NCBI RefSeq assembly: GCF_037975245.1
Contig: NC_092580.1
Location: forward strand, 10,143,001 to 10,207,000
Length of the DNA stretch: 64,000 bases
Direction of reading: 5' to 3'
Source: Apostichopus japonicus
Lineage: Eukaryota; Echinodermata; Holothuroidea; Aspidochirotida; Stichopodidae
Part shown: positions 47,315 to 59,323 of the stretch, piece after piece
Layout: every line of letters starts with the position of its first letter
How positions within the stretch are numbered: position 1 is the first letter of the stretch
Program-made: the position numbers and the translations under genes
Notes under the pieces: model-generated
What the model saw: the letters and a program-made list of their open reading frames with translations, nothing else
What the model was told of the DNA's origin: nothing
The model's database searches: none

Positions 47315-49539
47315 TGAACATACACATGAGTCAGGGTACGTTCTTGCATGAGCGGAGGCTTCGAGAGTCAGGTCGAGCCCGATTGGCAATTTTGTCACTT
47401 CCTCCTCCCCCCCCATCCTTTTGTCACTTCCTCCCCCCATATTTTCCCGGTAGTCAGATTAACCCACGGTCCAGGGCGGTCTCCCCCTACTACCAACCCT
47501 TGCTTTGTTCAGGTCCAACACCGAGAATGCCAATTAGCTCATCACTGAACAACGGTGTCGTGTTGGGGACTTTGAGGACGATGCCAATTGGTTCTACGTA
47601 GGCACAGCTGAATTTAGAATCGGGGCATTGAATTGACAGGGGCCGAGCCTGGTGAATAAGTGCAGTCTCTCAAGAATATCGAACTGAAGATCATTGTAGA
47701 GTTATAAAGGGAACCAAAACTTTTCATTAGTCAAACTTGCCCCCGGCCTTGTGTCTCGATCAGGCTCCCAACATGGAAGTGTACTGCTGTCATACATATT
47801 TAAACGTATACAGTTACATCAGCGAAGATGTGCTACGAATAACATAAAATTTATTAGACGTTCTAATTGTTATACATTAACTACTATCAGGGCGGATTGA
47901 GGGCAACTGATACCCTAAGCACAGCCCAACAATGGTGCCCTCTTGGACCCTCCATTGCTTAACTATCAAGACATTAAGACTCAATCATAAGTTCTGAAAG
48001 TGAAATCAAAGTTTGAGCATTTATAAGGGCATGGCTAGGGGGAAATCTATGTGGTGCCCCTTTGCCTTTGTGCGCTAAGAAGGTGCTTATTTTGCCTACT
48101 GATTAATCCAGGGCTGGCTACTAACCCTTACCATCAGAGAATACCACTAATGTCTCGATACGTGTCTGATGCACTGCTATGCAACCAACCGTATTCGTTT
48201 TCAAATATAGCAATTAGTACTCCAATCGGAATTTTAATGGTATGCCCCTCATTCCGTATCAAAATCAGGTGCATGCTTGCATAAACCGTGATGCGTGTAT
48301 CGTATCATATACGGTAATTTTCTCTATGAAGCTTTAAGATCGCGAAGTTACTGTACTGTTTAAGAACAGACACAAAGGACACACGCAGCCTGGGCTAGAG
48401 AATCAAAACCAGGCAATAGAAAAAAACCTTAGGGCAATACTAGTCTTTTTGAAGGTTAATGGAGGTTGGTGAACGATCTGCTGTATACTGTACATATGAC
48501 AAAGCTACAAAGCTATTGTTGCATTGAGTACATTCCGATTATGGTAAACAAGCCTCAATAGTTCATTGTCAATACAAGTGCACACTAGGCCGAATAATAC
48601 AGTAAAGAATGTCGGTTTCATCGTGTTGAGATTTAAGCTTTCACTTACCAAGAGAATGATATACAGTTACGCTTGTTTATTCTTCTACAGTTTGTTCAGC
48701 GAGCTGCCACAGATCCCTGGTTTGTTTCACCGGCACCACCGACAAGCTCACCATAGAAACAATGATGTGGACACCGCATATTGTAAGTCACGTTTTACAC
48801 ATATATGTGTATGCACATCCACTTTATTATATAATTACTTGAAATTAACTATATAAACATTCATAGCACACAGTGCCGATATCGCGTCGACAGTCAGTAT
48901 CCAAGCCTTTCCATGAATCTAGACGTAATGTTGACTATTCCAGCAAAGAAAGATACACAGCTATATAACACACACTATATGACGCACGAGAAATGTGAAA
49001 AACACAACCGTGCATGGGTTTACAGACGCGGCTGTTCATATTGCTTGTTGTCAATACAGTCACACGCATGGAAAGGACTGCAGTGTGTGTTCGTTCCGTG
49101 AATGTTTTCAACTGAGCATATGTACCGTAGGTTTGTTGTTGACGTATATAGGCCTACAGTGCTTGTCCACGTATTATGTGTGTTGAGTCTACCCGTAACA
49201 GTTGTGTATTTACTATGTCAAGTTTATGTAACCGAAGGTCAACAAGGAAAGGTATATCAATTTTGGTTCGCTGGAACATTTGTAGTCGGGTTGGAGTATA
49301 TAGGCATATGTCTGTGTGCGTCTGTGACACTTGATTGGGTCCGCAATACCTCCACAACGGACTGGGAATATTCATATGTCTACTTGCTGCGTACATGCAC
49401 TGTAGTGAGAAGGTGCCCTCTATTGTTGCTGGCGCTGACCTAATGAATATTAATGACGGTATTGGGTCAAACTTATAATTCTTTACATTACAATATCTCC
49501 GCAACCTTAAGTCGGATTGTAGCCAAACTTGGTTAACAG
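47315..49539. other. Intergenic, no confident gene
   Basis: About 2.2 kb upstream of the APOL-like exons; its missing 5' exon could be here on the minus strand, but I cannot place it. The segment 47888-48112 has MITE-like composition with weak ends (see rejected list). The open frame at 49102-49443 is hydrophobic but unrecognised. Confidence 0.35.
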
Positions 49540-49544
49540 TTAAC

Positions 49545-51521
49545 CAGGCGCGTATCCAGGATTTTCTAACCCGGGGGGCGCGAATTACTATCTAAGCGGA
49601 GCGCCACCATCGGTTGGCGCGGAGCGTACAAGAAAATTTCTGGTTTTGATACCCCCCAGATCACCGGAAATGGCACTTCTCGGGCTTGAAATGACCAACC
49701 AGATGTACACTCTTGCCTGAGCACCGCAGTATTTCCCAAAAGTTTTTTTTTCCATCCATAACCTTTTTGAAGGTTATTTTTTTGTTTTTGTTTTTTGTCA
49801 CCAGTCACACATCATTTTCGACCTCATTGCATGTCCTATGGATCATTGCGTTTGTAGGTGATTCTACGTCACGGCCCACAATATCCGAAAGCCCCACTTT
49901 TCAAGGTTTTAAGCCCTTTATTTGTTGAGAATTTGAAAATTCACATTTCTCGTGAATAAAATCACTTCAGAACATACCCATAATGTTGCACAAAATTCAA
50001 TCTATGAACCATCAATATAGAAAAACCTCCTTGAACCCCTAACAGACAGGTCAAAATTGCACGAGTAGAGGAAAGTACAATGAAGAATGTTGGTCAGGAA
50101 ATTTTCGAAAATTCAGACACAGTTAATTTATTGGTGTACAAATATTAAAACCTCTTATTATGGCTATTATAAAACTGCGTTGAAGGAAATGAAAAATACC
50201 AGATATTTCCGATACCAGGTATATCGAAACCGAACACTACACACATAGGCGTAGGTCCCGTAGGAGGCGGGGGCTGCAGCCCCCCCCCCGCAACCAAATT
50301 TCCCCATTTTTTTTTCTGGCACCTACTGAAAGAAAAATACATAGCAATAAATAGCTTAAAAATGATCTCCTTGGTAATTAAAATAAAGTTCTAAGCTTGG
50401 CCGATATTACTATTGTAAAAGAGAGTTTTGACATAAATGGATCTGTATGCTTTTTCTCCATCTACATAAGACATTTCGTTGTTTACATTAGCATCCGGCG
50501 GTATACTGTGCAACTTTCACGGACCGTACGGTAAACGACGGCATGCGATGTAATGACCGATGCTTGCTTATATGATATTGGCATCGATATGTTGAACGCG
50601 CGAAAAGCGCGCGAAAAAATTTGGTTTTTTTTCGGGCAAGTCATTACAGCCCCTAAATCCAATTGGGCTCCTACGCCTTTGACTACACACATAGACAGTT
50701 TTTGGGGCTGTTCATCCTGGAACATGCATTTCAATGCTCACTGATATGATGTTATATCTGCTCTTTGCTTTACAAATTCGAAAAGGCGTGTAGCGAGTAA
50801 TTGCCAAGGGAGGGGCAAAGCCTGTAGGCAAACTATCTAAGAGAAGCGCCACCATGAGTTGGCGCGAAGCGTACAATAAAATTTTTGGCCGAAAATGCCT
50901 CCCAGATCGCTGGAAATGACACTTAAAAGGCCTTGTAAGTTGCATCTAAGCATTGTCTATTTTGAAATTACTAGCGATGTCATAAAGAAAATTTGCTCGG
51001 GGGGGGGGGGGGCGGTCGCCCCTTCCCGAAATGCGTCATGTTCCCCGACGACTCGGTCGAGTTCAAGACCAGCCACAGTTGGTTCCATATAGCACAATTG
51101 TACAATTGTTTAAGGCGTCCATACACACACACGCGTTATGATAGACCATATATAGTATTTATATAGATACATTAGTGAGAGAGGAAAAATAGAAACGTCA
51201 AAAATGGAGTTGTCGGTGAAAGGGGTAGGGTGAGGCGCACACCCCCTCCGTAATCCTTGATCTGTCACTGGCTACCCTGTGTATATAGTAGGGATCAGCG
51301 CTTTAACTATGACTGTTCCTCTTTCTCTTCCCGAGGTCATGGCTATCTTCTACTCCCCCCCCCCCCTTTTTCTCTTTTTTTTTTCGTTTTCTTTTCCCTT
51401 CCTTCCTCTCCTCCTTTTCATTTTTCCCCCCTCCTTTCCCTTTTTTCTTCTCTTTTTTTCTCTCCTCTTTTCCTTACCCGGGGGGCGCGCGCCCCCAACG
51501 CCCCCCCTGGATACGCACCTG
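49545..51521. mobile_element. DNA transposon E3, same family as E2, 5-bp target duplication
   Basis: Left end CAGGCGCGTATCCAGG at 49545. Right end complements CAGGTGCGTATCCAGG, ending 51521. TTAAC is duplicated at 49540-49544 and 51522-51526. Its interior aligns with E2 (20616-22830) from end to end except for private nested insertions and small deletions. It holds two GCGCCACC...GGTTGGCGCG modules (about 49600 and 50845). It has no transposase frame, so it needs an enzyme supplied from elsewhere. Confidence 0.88.
50244..50681. mobile_element. Nested MITE inside E3, 8-bp target duplication
   Basis: Inverted termini CATAGGCGTAGG at 50244 and the complement of CAAAGGCGTAGG ending 50681. ACTACACA is repeated at 50236-50243 and 50682-50689. 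E2 contains the left part of the same insertion near 21280 but has lost the right boundary, so this nesting predates the spread of the composite. Confidence 0.75.
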
Positions 51522-51622
51522 TTAACGGTTAACAGCTAGTACACCATGTAGGCCTAAGTATGTTTTAGGCAATGGGTGAGAGCTGTACAACCTTCCCATT
51601 TGTGTGAAGTTGATACTACATG

Positions 51623-51624
<2 letters not shown>

Positions 51625-51682
<58 letters not shown>
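51625..51682. repeat. (AT)n microsatellite
   Basis: Alternating AT tract of about 55 bases. Confidence 0.95.
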
Positions 51683-51688
<6 letters not shown>

Positions 51689-51865
51689 AATAACGGAAAA
51701 ACTGTTAAACAACTATGCTGCATTTAGAGAAAGGCTGGATCTCGAGTGAGATACAATAATTGAATTAGGTAAGTGATTGGAAGTAAAACAGCCAATGTTT
51801 GGTTTTTGCAGAGCTTTCGAGCAAAACTAGCTCTTCTTCAGTGCATGATCACCGAAAGTGACAAG

Positions 51866-52290
51866 GAAATGCCCATCCTTACATATGAAGTGATACCTAT
51901 CATTTTCCTGTAGGTTTCAACTGGTCAAATCATGAGCTCACCTAGGTCAATGAGGGGATGGGCATATTGGGGGTCTACTGGCAGGGGTACCCCACCAGTA
52001 AAAATTACTGGCAATGCCCATCCCTTGTATCTGAAGTCCTAACCAACATTTTCCAGTAGGTTTCAAGTGGTTACCTCATGAGCTGACCTAGGTCAGCCGT
52101 GAGGGGTCAATTATAGATCACTGGCAGGGGTACCCCACCACCAATAATTACTGGCGATGGCCATTTGTTGCTCTTGGGGCCATACCTGACACATTGTTCT
52201 TACTTTGATGTGCCAGTGGTTACCATGAAAGCTGCTCTAGGTTAGCTATTAGGTGACTTTAAAATTGCTCTCCCAGCCACATCCACCACA
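51866..52290. repeat. Degenerate ~144-bp tandem repeat, three copies
   Basis: Landmarks recur in order: AATGCCCATCC, TTTTCC-GTAGGTTTCAA, CATGAGCT-ACCTAGGTCA, CTGGCAGGGGTACCCCACCA, AATTACTGG. Copies start near 51868, 52013 and 52156. The third is strongly diverged. No coding frame is conserved. Confidence 0.8.
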
Positions 52291-52535
52291 GTCGGTTTGC
52301 CAGTCGTCAGGTTTCATATACAGGAATGCATTGTGAACATTGTGATGTACCAGGCAATTGGTTACCTTCCCAGCTAACCAAGCCCTCTGGACTCCCGCTC
52401 TACAGATCAGTGAAAATTTGACCAAACTTATGAAGCTTGCACGTAAATGATATACTAGACTGTTTTTTTTTTAAAACAGGTTATGAAAAGTATCTTAAAT
52501 ATCATTAAACAGTTGGGTACAATAGTTAAACTCAC

Positions 52536-52750
52536 TCTTCCATCTTTTTTCTCTATGGTACTTGTTCCTTTGCTTTTTGGACTCTTGGATAAACTCTTTT
52601 GTTCTGCGAAGGGTACCAATATATCATCTTAAAACATGTCTTTAAGCTATATATAACACAGTTCTCCTCTTCTGTTGTTGCCTCCACACTGGTGTCGTAC
52701 ATCACAGGAAAGCTCACCCTTGACTTAGATATTTGGCTTTTCAATTCCTG
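52536..52750 (-). other. Possible exon(s) of an unidentified minus-strand gene
   Basis: On the minus strand, 52718-52750 is bounded by ttttttccag and gtgagc and reads QELKSQISKSR. The segment 52536-52603 is bounded by ttcgcag and gtgagt and in one frame reads as a Lys/Arg/Glu-rich helix containing QESKKQRNKYHREKRWK. The phases of the two do not join cleanly, so they cannot both be exons of one simple model. I recognise no family. Confidence 0.2.
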
Positions 52751-53518
52751 CTGGAAAAAAGAAACAGCAAAGTATTCATCATTTGAAAAAAAAAAAAATA
52801 AAGTTGTCACCACAAAGTTATGTGAGATTTGCTTCCACTATAGTCTCAAAAACAATCCCAAAGTTTGAAGCAGACTGTATAAAGCTGAAAATTTGAACGA
52901 GAGTGTCATCACCATTGCAACCAGAATCAAATGCCCAGAATACAGAGATAATAAAACATGGGCTAAATCTTTGTTTGTTTTTATGATCTTTAAAAATATA
53001 AAATTTTAGAAACAGAAATGCACTGAGCCAACTTATTTATAGGCCTAATCGTTTTTAGTTGTTATTTTGCTTGCTCACATAACAAGCCTGTTTAGACCTA
53101 GGCTAGAGGAGAATCAGTACTTTGTTACACTAAGTTTGTCTTCGGTCGTTTTGATTTAGTCTTACTAGTAGTACTAAAGTATATAATGGACCGGCGAAGA
53201 CTAGAGAATACCCAGAGTTTTAGCAACTGCATTAAACTGTATCATCTAATCTATTATTTACGCCAATGAGTTTCATTCAATCTAGGATCAAAAAGAGAAA
53301 ACTAATTAATCTTAACCTTTAAAATTTGCTACTAAACAGATATGCTTGAATTACAAATAAATGTCAAAAAAACATCATAATCTAAGAATCGATGCATATA
53401 CATATACATAAACAGAATAATTTGAATTCGCGCAAGTGAACCCTGCACTACATTGGACAGAAAAAAAACGTGCAATTAGACCAAACTAAACATAGTAAAT
53501 TTTCCGTTACTTCTACAT
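52751..53518. other. Spacer, no gene seen
   Basis: No convincing coding segment, RNA gene or repeat. Confidence 0.35.
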
Positions 53519-54185
53519 CAGGGATGTAAGTGCAGCCAAAAAAAAAACCGGAAAATATTCGGAGACCCCAGGTGAATGCCGTCCTAACACATCCTACTCC
53601 TAGCTCTGACTACTTACACACTATCGTTACTGTATGTTAGGCTAGCTTAGAAGTATTAGCGCTAACACATCCTACCCCTAGTTCTTACTACTTACACACT
53701 ATCGTTATGTTAGGCTAGCTCAAAGTTACGAATACATCGCAGCGAACTACGGAATAAAAAAACAGTCTCACATTCGAATGCGATCACAAATATCGTCTTT
53801 CATATGCGTATCCCGTAGATTTCCGCCGCTCACAAATATCACAAGCGTTAATTCCAAAACTTATGTCGAGCACCAGCAGTTACGAAGATATTAATTAGCA
53901 GTCCAATCCACATGAATTAGGCAAGGTTTTTCAACGAACGAAATGAGCTATAGCGATTTGAAGTTCGCACCTACGCAACGATATTCACATGGCACAATGT
54001 TGTACAGTGCAATGCGATGATGCGAAACTTGAAATGATCGATGAGTGAAAATTGAAGTTAGCTTGCTGCAACGGGCCAGGCATTTTGCCGCGTTGTGTCT
54101 TTGATATTCGAACAATTTTGTGGAACTTTATTGGAATTAAAAAAAAACCGGATTTCCGTAAAAATACGGAAGACTTACATCCCTG
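53519..54185. mobile_element. 667-bp non-autonomous DNA transposon with 13-bp inverted repeats
   Basis: Ends CAGGGATGTAAGT and ACTTACATCCCTG, each followed inward by an A-run and CCGG. The flanks share CTACAT (53513-53518 and 54187-54192), a 6-bp match that is offset by one base on the right, so the exact target duplication is unclear. Internally a ~76-bp segment containing AACACATCCTAC and CTATCGTTA is tandemly duplicated (about 53584 and 53662). Confidence 0.75.
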
Positions 54186-54186
54186 A

Positions 54187-55040
54187 CTACATAAAATATC
54201 TATACAAATACAACAACTTACTCTTTTGGCAGTATACTAAAAGCACATGTTATAATAACTTCAAGACTATCAAGCTTTCCTGAGAAAAAACGGTTAATAC
54301 GTCTTACAGTAAGCAAGTCGACCGTGAAGGAATGTCGCAATTGTTTCCTGGGCGTGACCGGAAATTAAATACTAAAAAATGATAAATGAAAAGGTTAAAT
54401 AGAACTGAAGCGTGCATCCTGACTGCTCGCAACATGTAATACCGTTGACCAGCCAACATAATTTGCTCAGCCTACTGTGACTGTACGTTTGAAGGTCTAG
54501 CCTTGCTTATTCAATATCACAAAGCCTACCCATTTAGATTCACATGGGAAATTACAGGAAATCTTTACCAAATGAGTGTAGACTTCAAATAAATTATTGA
54601 GCCTTATAGTTCCAGCATTTGTTTGGGAATAAATTAGAAGATTATGTGCCACTGTTCAATCTAGCCCAATACACACATAACACATTGTTAATTGGTGTTT
54701 AGAATGCACACTTTAGTGTTGAGAATGCACTGCAGTACCCAGTAGAAGCCTATAGGCTACTCACTGTCATTGCACTTGTGTATTGCGAAACGCCAACGTG
54801 ACAACGGTAGCGTTACACTAACCATAATACAGTACTAGTGCCAGTGGCCTAACAATTAACTTTAATTTTACCTTCAAGTTAAAGGAATAACAGGTAGGCC
54901 GATGATGCAGTTAATACCTCCATTCTTCTAAAGACCTTCTTGGGTGATTTACGGTTGAAAGTTGCTTAGAGTGATCGTATGAAACTATGCCAAGCCCAGC
55001 AAGCTGCCGTTGCCTCTCGGTTTCCAAATTGAAGTGAATC
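54187..55040. other. Spacer, no gene seen
   Basis: No recognisable gene or RNA. Confidence 0.35.
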
Positions 55041-55058
55041 GAATTGGGTTAAAATACA

Positions 55059-55295
55059 TTAGTCCGTCGACACCGACTAAGCTACGATTATGGCGTAAAC
55101 CGGGTGTCCGTATCGTTCTTAGTCCATGGGTTAAAATACTTTAGTCCGTCGCCACCGACTAAGCTGCGATTATATTTTCCTTAGTCAGTGTAAACTAACT
55201 AAGAAGCAGCGATGAAACGAAGATTTTTGCTAGTCCGTGTGCATTGACTAACGTTACAGACTAATTTAACGTTAGTCCGTGGCAATATTGACTAG
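55059..55295. repeat. Array of five ~22-bp imperfect palindromes
   Basis: Motif TTAGTC(C/A)GT ... A(C/A)(C/T)(G/A)ACTAA at 55059-55080, 55141-55162, 55181-55202, 55230-55251 and, as a 24-base variant, 55272-55295. The first two sit in a ~48-bp direct repeat (55045-55092, 55127-55174). A half-site TTAGTCC lies near 55119. The array ends just before the LINE sequence begins, and its function is unknown. Confidence 0.75.
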
Positions 55296-58200
55296 TTTAT
55301 TTTTTCAGTGTAGAGGTATTTGTAAACCACACTGTACAGAGAGAAATCTTCCTTTTAGTGATCTAAGTTCTCCTCATGAGTTCATTTATTGTAAAAATTA
55401 TTCTTCTCATGGCAATGATCTGGATACCATTACCAATACATGTGGCATTAGATGTAAGGTTGAATCAACTTATATTAGCATTGATCAATTTAATACTCTT
55501 CAAAAGGATGACTTCAGCGTTTTTCACCTTAACAGTCGCAGTTTAATTAGAAATTTTTCAAGTATCCATGATTATCTTTCACTCCTTAACCATAACTTTG
55601 CGGCCTTAGGTTTTACAGAAACTTGGTTTAAGGACAATTCTTCTTCCTTAGTTCACCTTGAAGGTTATCGGTTGGTTGAAAACCATCGCCCTGTCCGAAA
55701 GGGAGGTGGCGTTTGCCTATTTGTAAGGAACGATTTCGTGTTTGATGTTAGACACGACATTTCTCTCTTGAACAGTGACATTGAAAGTATTTTTATTGAG
55801 TTGTCAATTCCAAATTTAAGTAAAGGAATTATCATTGGAGTAATTTATCGACCACCTACGGGTAATCTGGCAAATTTTAATGATTATTTGTACAATTTAC
55901 TAAGCGATGTCTCATCAAACGCTAAATATGGTTTTGTAATGGGGGATTTTAACGTCGATCTTTGTAAGTCTAAAGCATCTGATTTCTTAAATAATTTCAC
56001 TTCGTGTGGTTTCAGTCCAACCATCAGCAAACCAACAAGAGTCACCAATAGTTGTAAGTCTTTGCTTGACAACATCTTTACTAATATAGGCTGTATTGAC
56101 GAGTCGATTAAGGTTGATACCTCTGGAATTTTAGTAACTGATATTAGTGATCACTTTCCGATTTTTATTCGAACTAATATACAGTTCAGCAGTGCAAAAG
56201 CGCTAACAACATTCTTGAGGAACTATTCAACTAGAAATGTTCAATGTTTTATATTATCTATTTCCCAAGTCAATTGGGACCATGTTTATAGAGAGAGTGA
56301 CGTGAATTCAGCTTTTAACTCATTTCTTACTACTTTTAATGATATCTACAACAATAGCTTTCCCCTGATTAAAATAGGTCAGAGAAAGAAGAAAAAACAA
56401 CAATGGATCACCAAAGGTCTAATTCAGTCGATTAAATGTAAAAATAAGCTCTACAGACGTTATCTCAAACAACCTACACTTACAAACAAAACTCATTATA
56501 ATAGGTATCGAAACAAATTAACTCATATCATTCGTATTGCAAAGAAAATGCATTATAAACATATCTTTGATAGCTCAAAAAACGACGCAAAACGCACCTG
56601 GCAACACATTAATGACATATTGCAAAAGAGGAGAAACGATACTATATATCCTGACAAGTTTATTGACCACAACAAATACTTGACGAATCCTTTAAGCATT
56701 GCTAATGCATTCAATGACTTTTTTACCGATCTCGGCCCGTCACTAGCTAGAGGCATTCCTAATATTGGTCACGCAGAGAACTGCTTAGTAGACAGAAATC
56801 TTTCCTCTATTTTTTTCTCACCAGTTAGCTACTGTGAATTCACAAAGATCGCATACGATTGTCTGAACCCTAATAAATCTGCTGGATACGATGGTTTGCG
56901 ACCAGCTATTGTCCGTAGGGTAATTCCTCACATAGCGAAGCCTCTTGTTTATGTATTCAACGCCTCTTTTATGCATGGCATTTTTCCCGACAAGCTAAAG
57001 ATCGCCAAAGTTATTCCGCTTTTCAAGAAAGGTGACCAAACTCAGTTTATAAACTATCGTCCAATTTCTGTATTGCCCTGCCTTTCAAAAATTATAGAAA
57101 GACTAGCATTTAACAGAGTACAAAACTTTTTAGACAAGCACAAAGTTCTTTCAAACAGTCAGTACGGATTCCGCTCAGGTCATTCTACCGAAACTGCTCT
57201 TGTAGATGCTATTGACAAATTAAACAAAGCTGCCGAGAAGAAAGAGACTTCGATTGGAATCTTCTTAGACTTATCCAAAGCTTTTGACACAGTCGACCAC
57301 AACATTTTACTACGCAAACTGTCACACTATGGAATAAGGGGACTTCCGCTCAAATGGTTCGATAGTTACTTGAATCTTAGGCAACCATACACTCACTATA
57401 ATAATACAGACTCTGACCTGGCTACTGTCCGTTGCCGTGTTCCCCAAGGTTCAATCCTTGGCCCACTTCTATTTATTATTTATGTAAACGACATATCGTC
57501 TGTCTCACGAAATTCTTCATTAGTTCTTTTTGCTGACGACACGAACATTTTCTTTTCAGACGATAACCCTAAACGGTTAGAGAGGACTGTTTGTTCTGAA
57601 CTAAAAGCTTATTGTGATTGGTTTGCAGCTAATAAGCTATCCTTAAATATCAGCAAAACAAACTTCATGGTATTTAACAAACTTAAGCATTACAACGATT
57701 ATAGTTTCAACATTAACATGAATGGTCACACTCTGAATTCTATTAGTAAGATTAAACTTCTCGGGGTAATTATTGATTGTAATCTCAATTGGCAAGAGCA
57801 TATCCATAGTTTATCCTCACAAATTGCAAGTGGAGTCGGTATTATTGGTAGACTTAAATATGTACTGCCAAAGAGCGTTCTTCGCACTTTGTACTTCACT
57901 TTGATATATCCGCACTTTACTTATTGCAGTACTGTATGGTCGTGTACCAGGCAGTCTTACTTGAATCGTCTGTTTCTTCTGCAGAAACGAGCTGTTCGAC
58001 ATATTTGTCATTGTGGCCCCCGTGATCACACTGATATTCTATTTAAAACATAAAATTTATTGAAACTTCAGGACATAATCAATCTAGGAACTGCTTCAAT
58101 CACGTATCGTTTCATACACAATCTGCTACCAGACGCTCTCTCTAACTTTTTCACAATCAAATTCCCTCATTCATAACTACAATACACGGAATCCTCAGCT

Positions 58201-58697
58201 TCTTTTGCATACTGTAAATCGTACTTCTTCCCACTCAAGCCTTCGTTATCGTGCCACTAATCTTTGGAACTCATTACCCAAGGCAATAAGTGACAGGCCT
58301 AGCTTAAAATCTTTTAGGTATAACTTAAGTAATTATTATTTAAACAAACACTAACTCTTGACAAGTAACTGAAAGACTCCAACTTGTTGTATGGACAAAC
58401 TCAGGTGTTCAGATGCACTGGATTGTTTTTTTTTTTTTGCGGGGGGGGGGGGGTGTTATTGTTATTGTTTTGTTATGGTCTTTTTGTCCTATTGTTTGAA
58501 ATTGTGTATTTTGCTTTGTTGTACTTTGATTGGTCTGTTTCTCTTTATTTTAGGGAGCGAAGCACCCCGTCAAGCCCGTAAGGGTTTTTTGTTCCGCTTC
58601 CTTCACTTCATGTATTATCCACTACTACTTATTGTTACTTGTTATTTGTAAACGTTTAAATGCATGTTGTGAAAAACAAATAAATGAAATGAAATAC
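55296..58697 (+). mobile_element. CR1/L2-like LINE, 5'-truncated, nearly intact ORF2
   Basis: Non-LTR retrotransposon with ORF2 and 3' tail. It lacks a recognisable ORF1 and a 5' promoter of its own. The 3' end is marked by aataaatgaaatgaaat at about 58679-58695, a short tail repeat as in CR1/L2 elements, and not a long poly-A tract. Target duplications could not be identified. Coding features are given under ORF2. Confidence 0.85.
55300..58354 (+). pseudogene. LINE ORF2: apurinic-type endonuclease + reverse transcriptase
   Basis: The open frame runs to a TAA at 58051-58053. Endonuclease motifs in order: FHLNSRSL, FTETW (catalytic Glu), MGDFNVD, ISDHFPI. Reverse-transcriptase motifs: NPNKSAGYDGL, VIPLFKKGD, YRPISVLP, QYGFRSGHST, LDLSKAFDTVDH, VPQGSILGPLLF, LFADDTNIFF with the catalytic Asp pair intact. 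After the TAA the family's C-terminal tail continues in the same frame (NLLKLQDIINL, HNLLPDALSNFF), then resumes in another frame (ATNLWNSLPKAISDRPSL) and ends at 58352-58354. One nonsense change plus one frameshift therefore inactivate a protein whose catalytic residues are all present. This suggests recent loss. The gene-like start at 55279 is GTG and is not a natural initiation site. Confidence 0.88.
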
Positions 58698-59323
58698 TGT
58701 AGCCTTGATCGTTTGTTTCCAATCCATTTAACACATTTATATACTGGCGCAGTTAAATAAGCATGTCAGATGAATGTCCGACAAAGGTTACATACGGTTA
58801 TACTAAAAACAAGCTATGATAAAGGAAACCTGCGGAATTAGGACATCTGACTTATATTTCAACCAATCAGGACTGTGAAACAAAGTGGAATGCCCTCGAT
58901 GAACCAAACAAAAGTGAGTAACTAAAACGTCTCTCCAATCAACGTTTGGTAGAAGAATAATTGATATAATAGAAGAGCAATGAGGATGATTGACTCCACT
59001 TTCACACGACCAAACAAGAAAGCCAATATTAAAGATCTCAAACGCTTGCTAACTCATTCGAGAGAGGATTAATGGATATTGATTTTTTGAAGTATGAGCA
59101 AGGCACTTTCGTTTCCTTCCAACATTCGTGCAATAATATAGATTATTTAATATTTTTACCAAATTCGAGAAAAAGGAGCTTGCAGTTTATAAGCCATATA
59201 TACTCTGGGAAACAGAGCAAAAGCCAAAACTGCTTTGGAAAATATTCGTTCTTCTTGCAATTATTATGAGACACATTTGTACAACGTCATCCGAGCGGCA
59301 GATTACACAAGCAAATTTTCAAT
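58698..59323. other. Upstream region of receptor 5
   Basis: Presumed promoter and 5' untranslated region of the next receptor. No specific element supportable. Confidence 0.35.

Noticed and set aside
47888-48112. Possible MITE with ends CAGGGCGGATT and a partly complementary AATCCAGGGCTG
   Set aside because: Inverted repeat is poor and the flanks (ACTACTAT and GCTACTAA) do not form a clean target duplication.
49102-49443. 113-residue hydrophobic frame, considered as a small membrane protein or receptor remnant
   Set aside because: No 7TM motif, no family resemblance and ordinary chance length; left unannotated.
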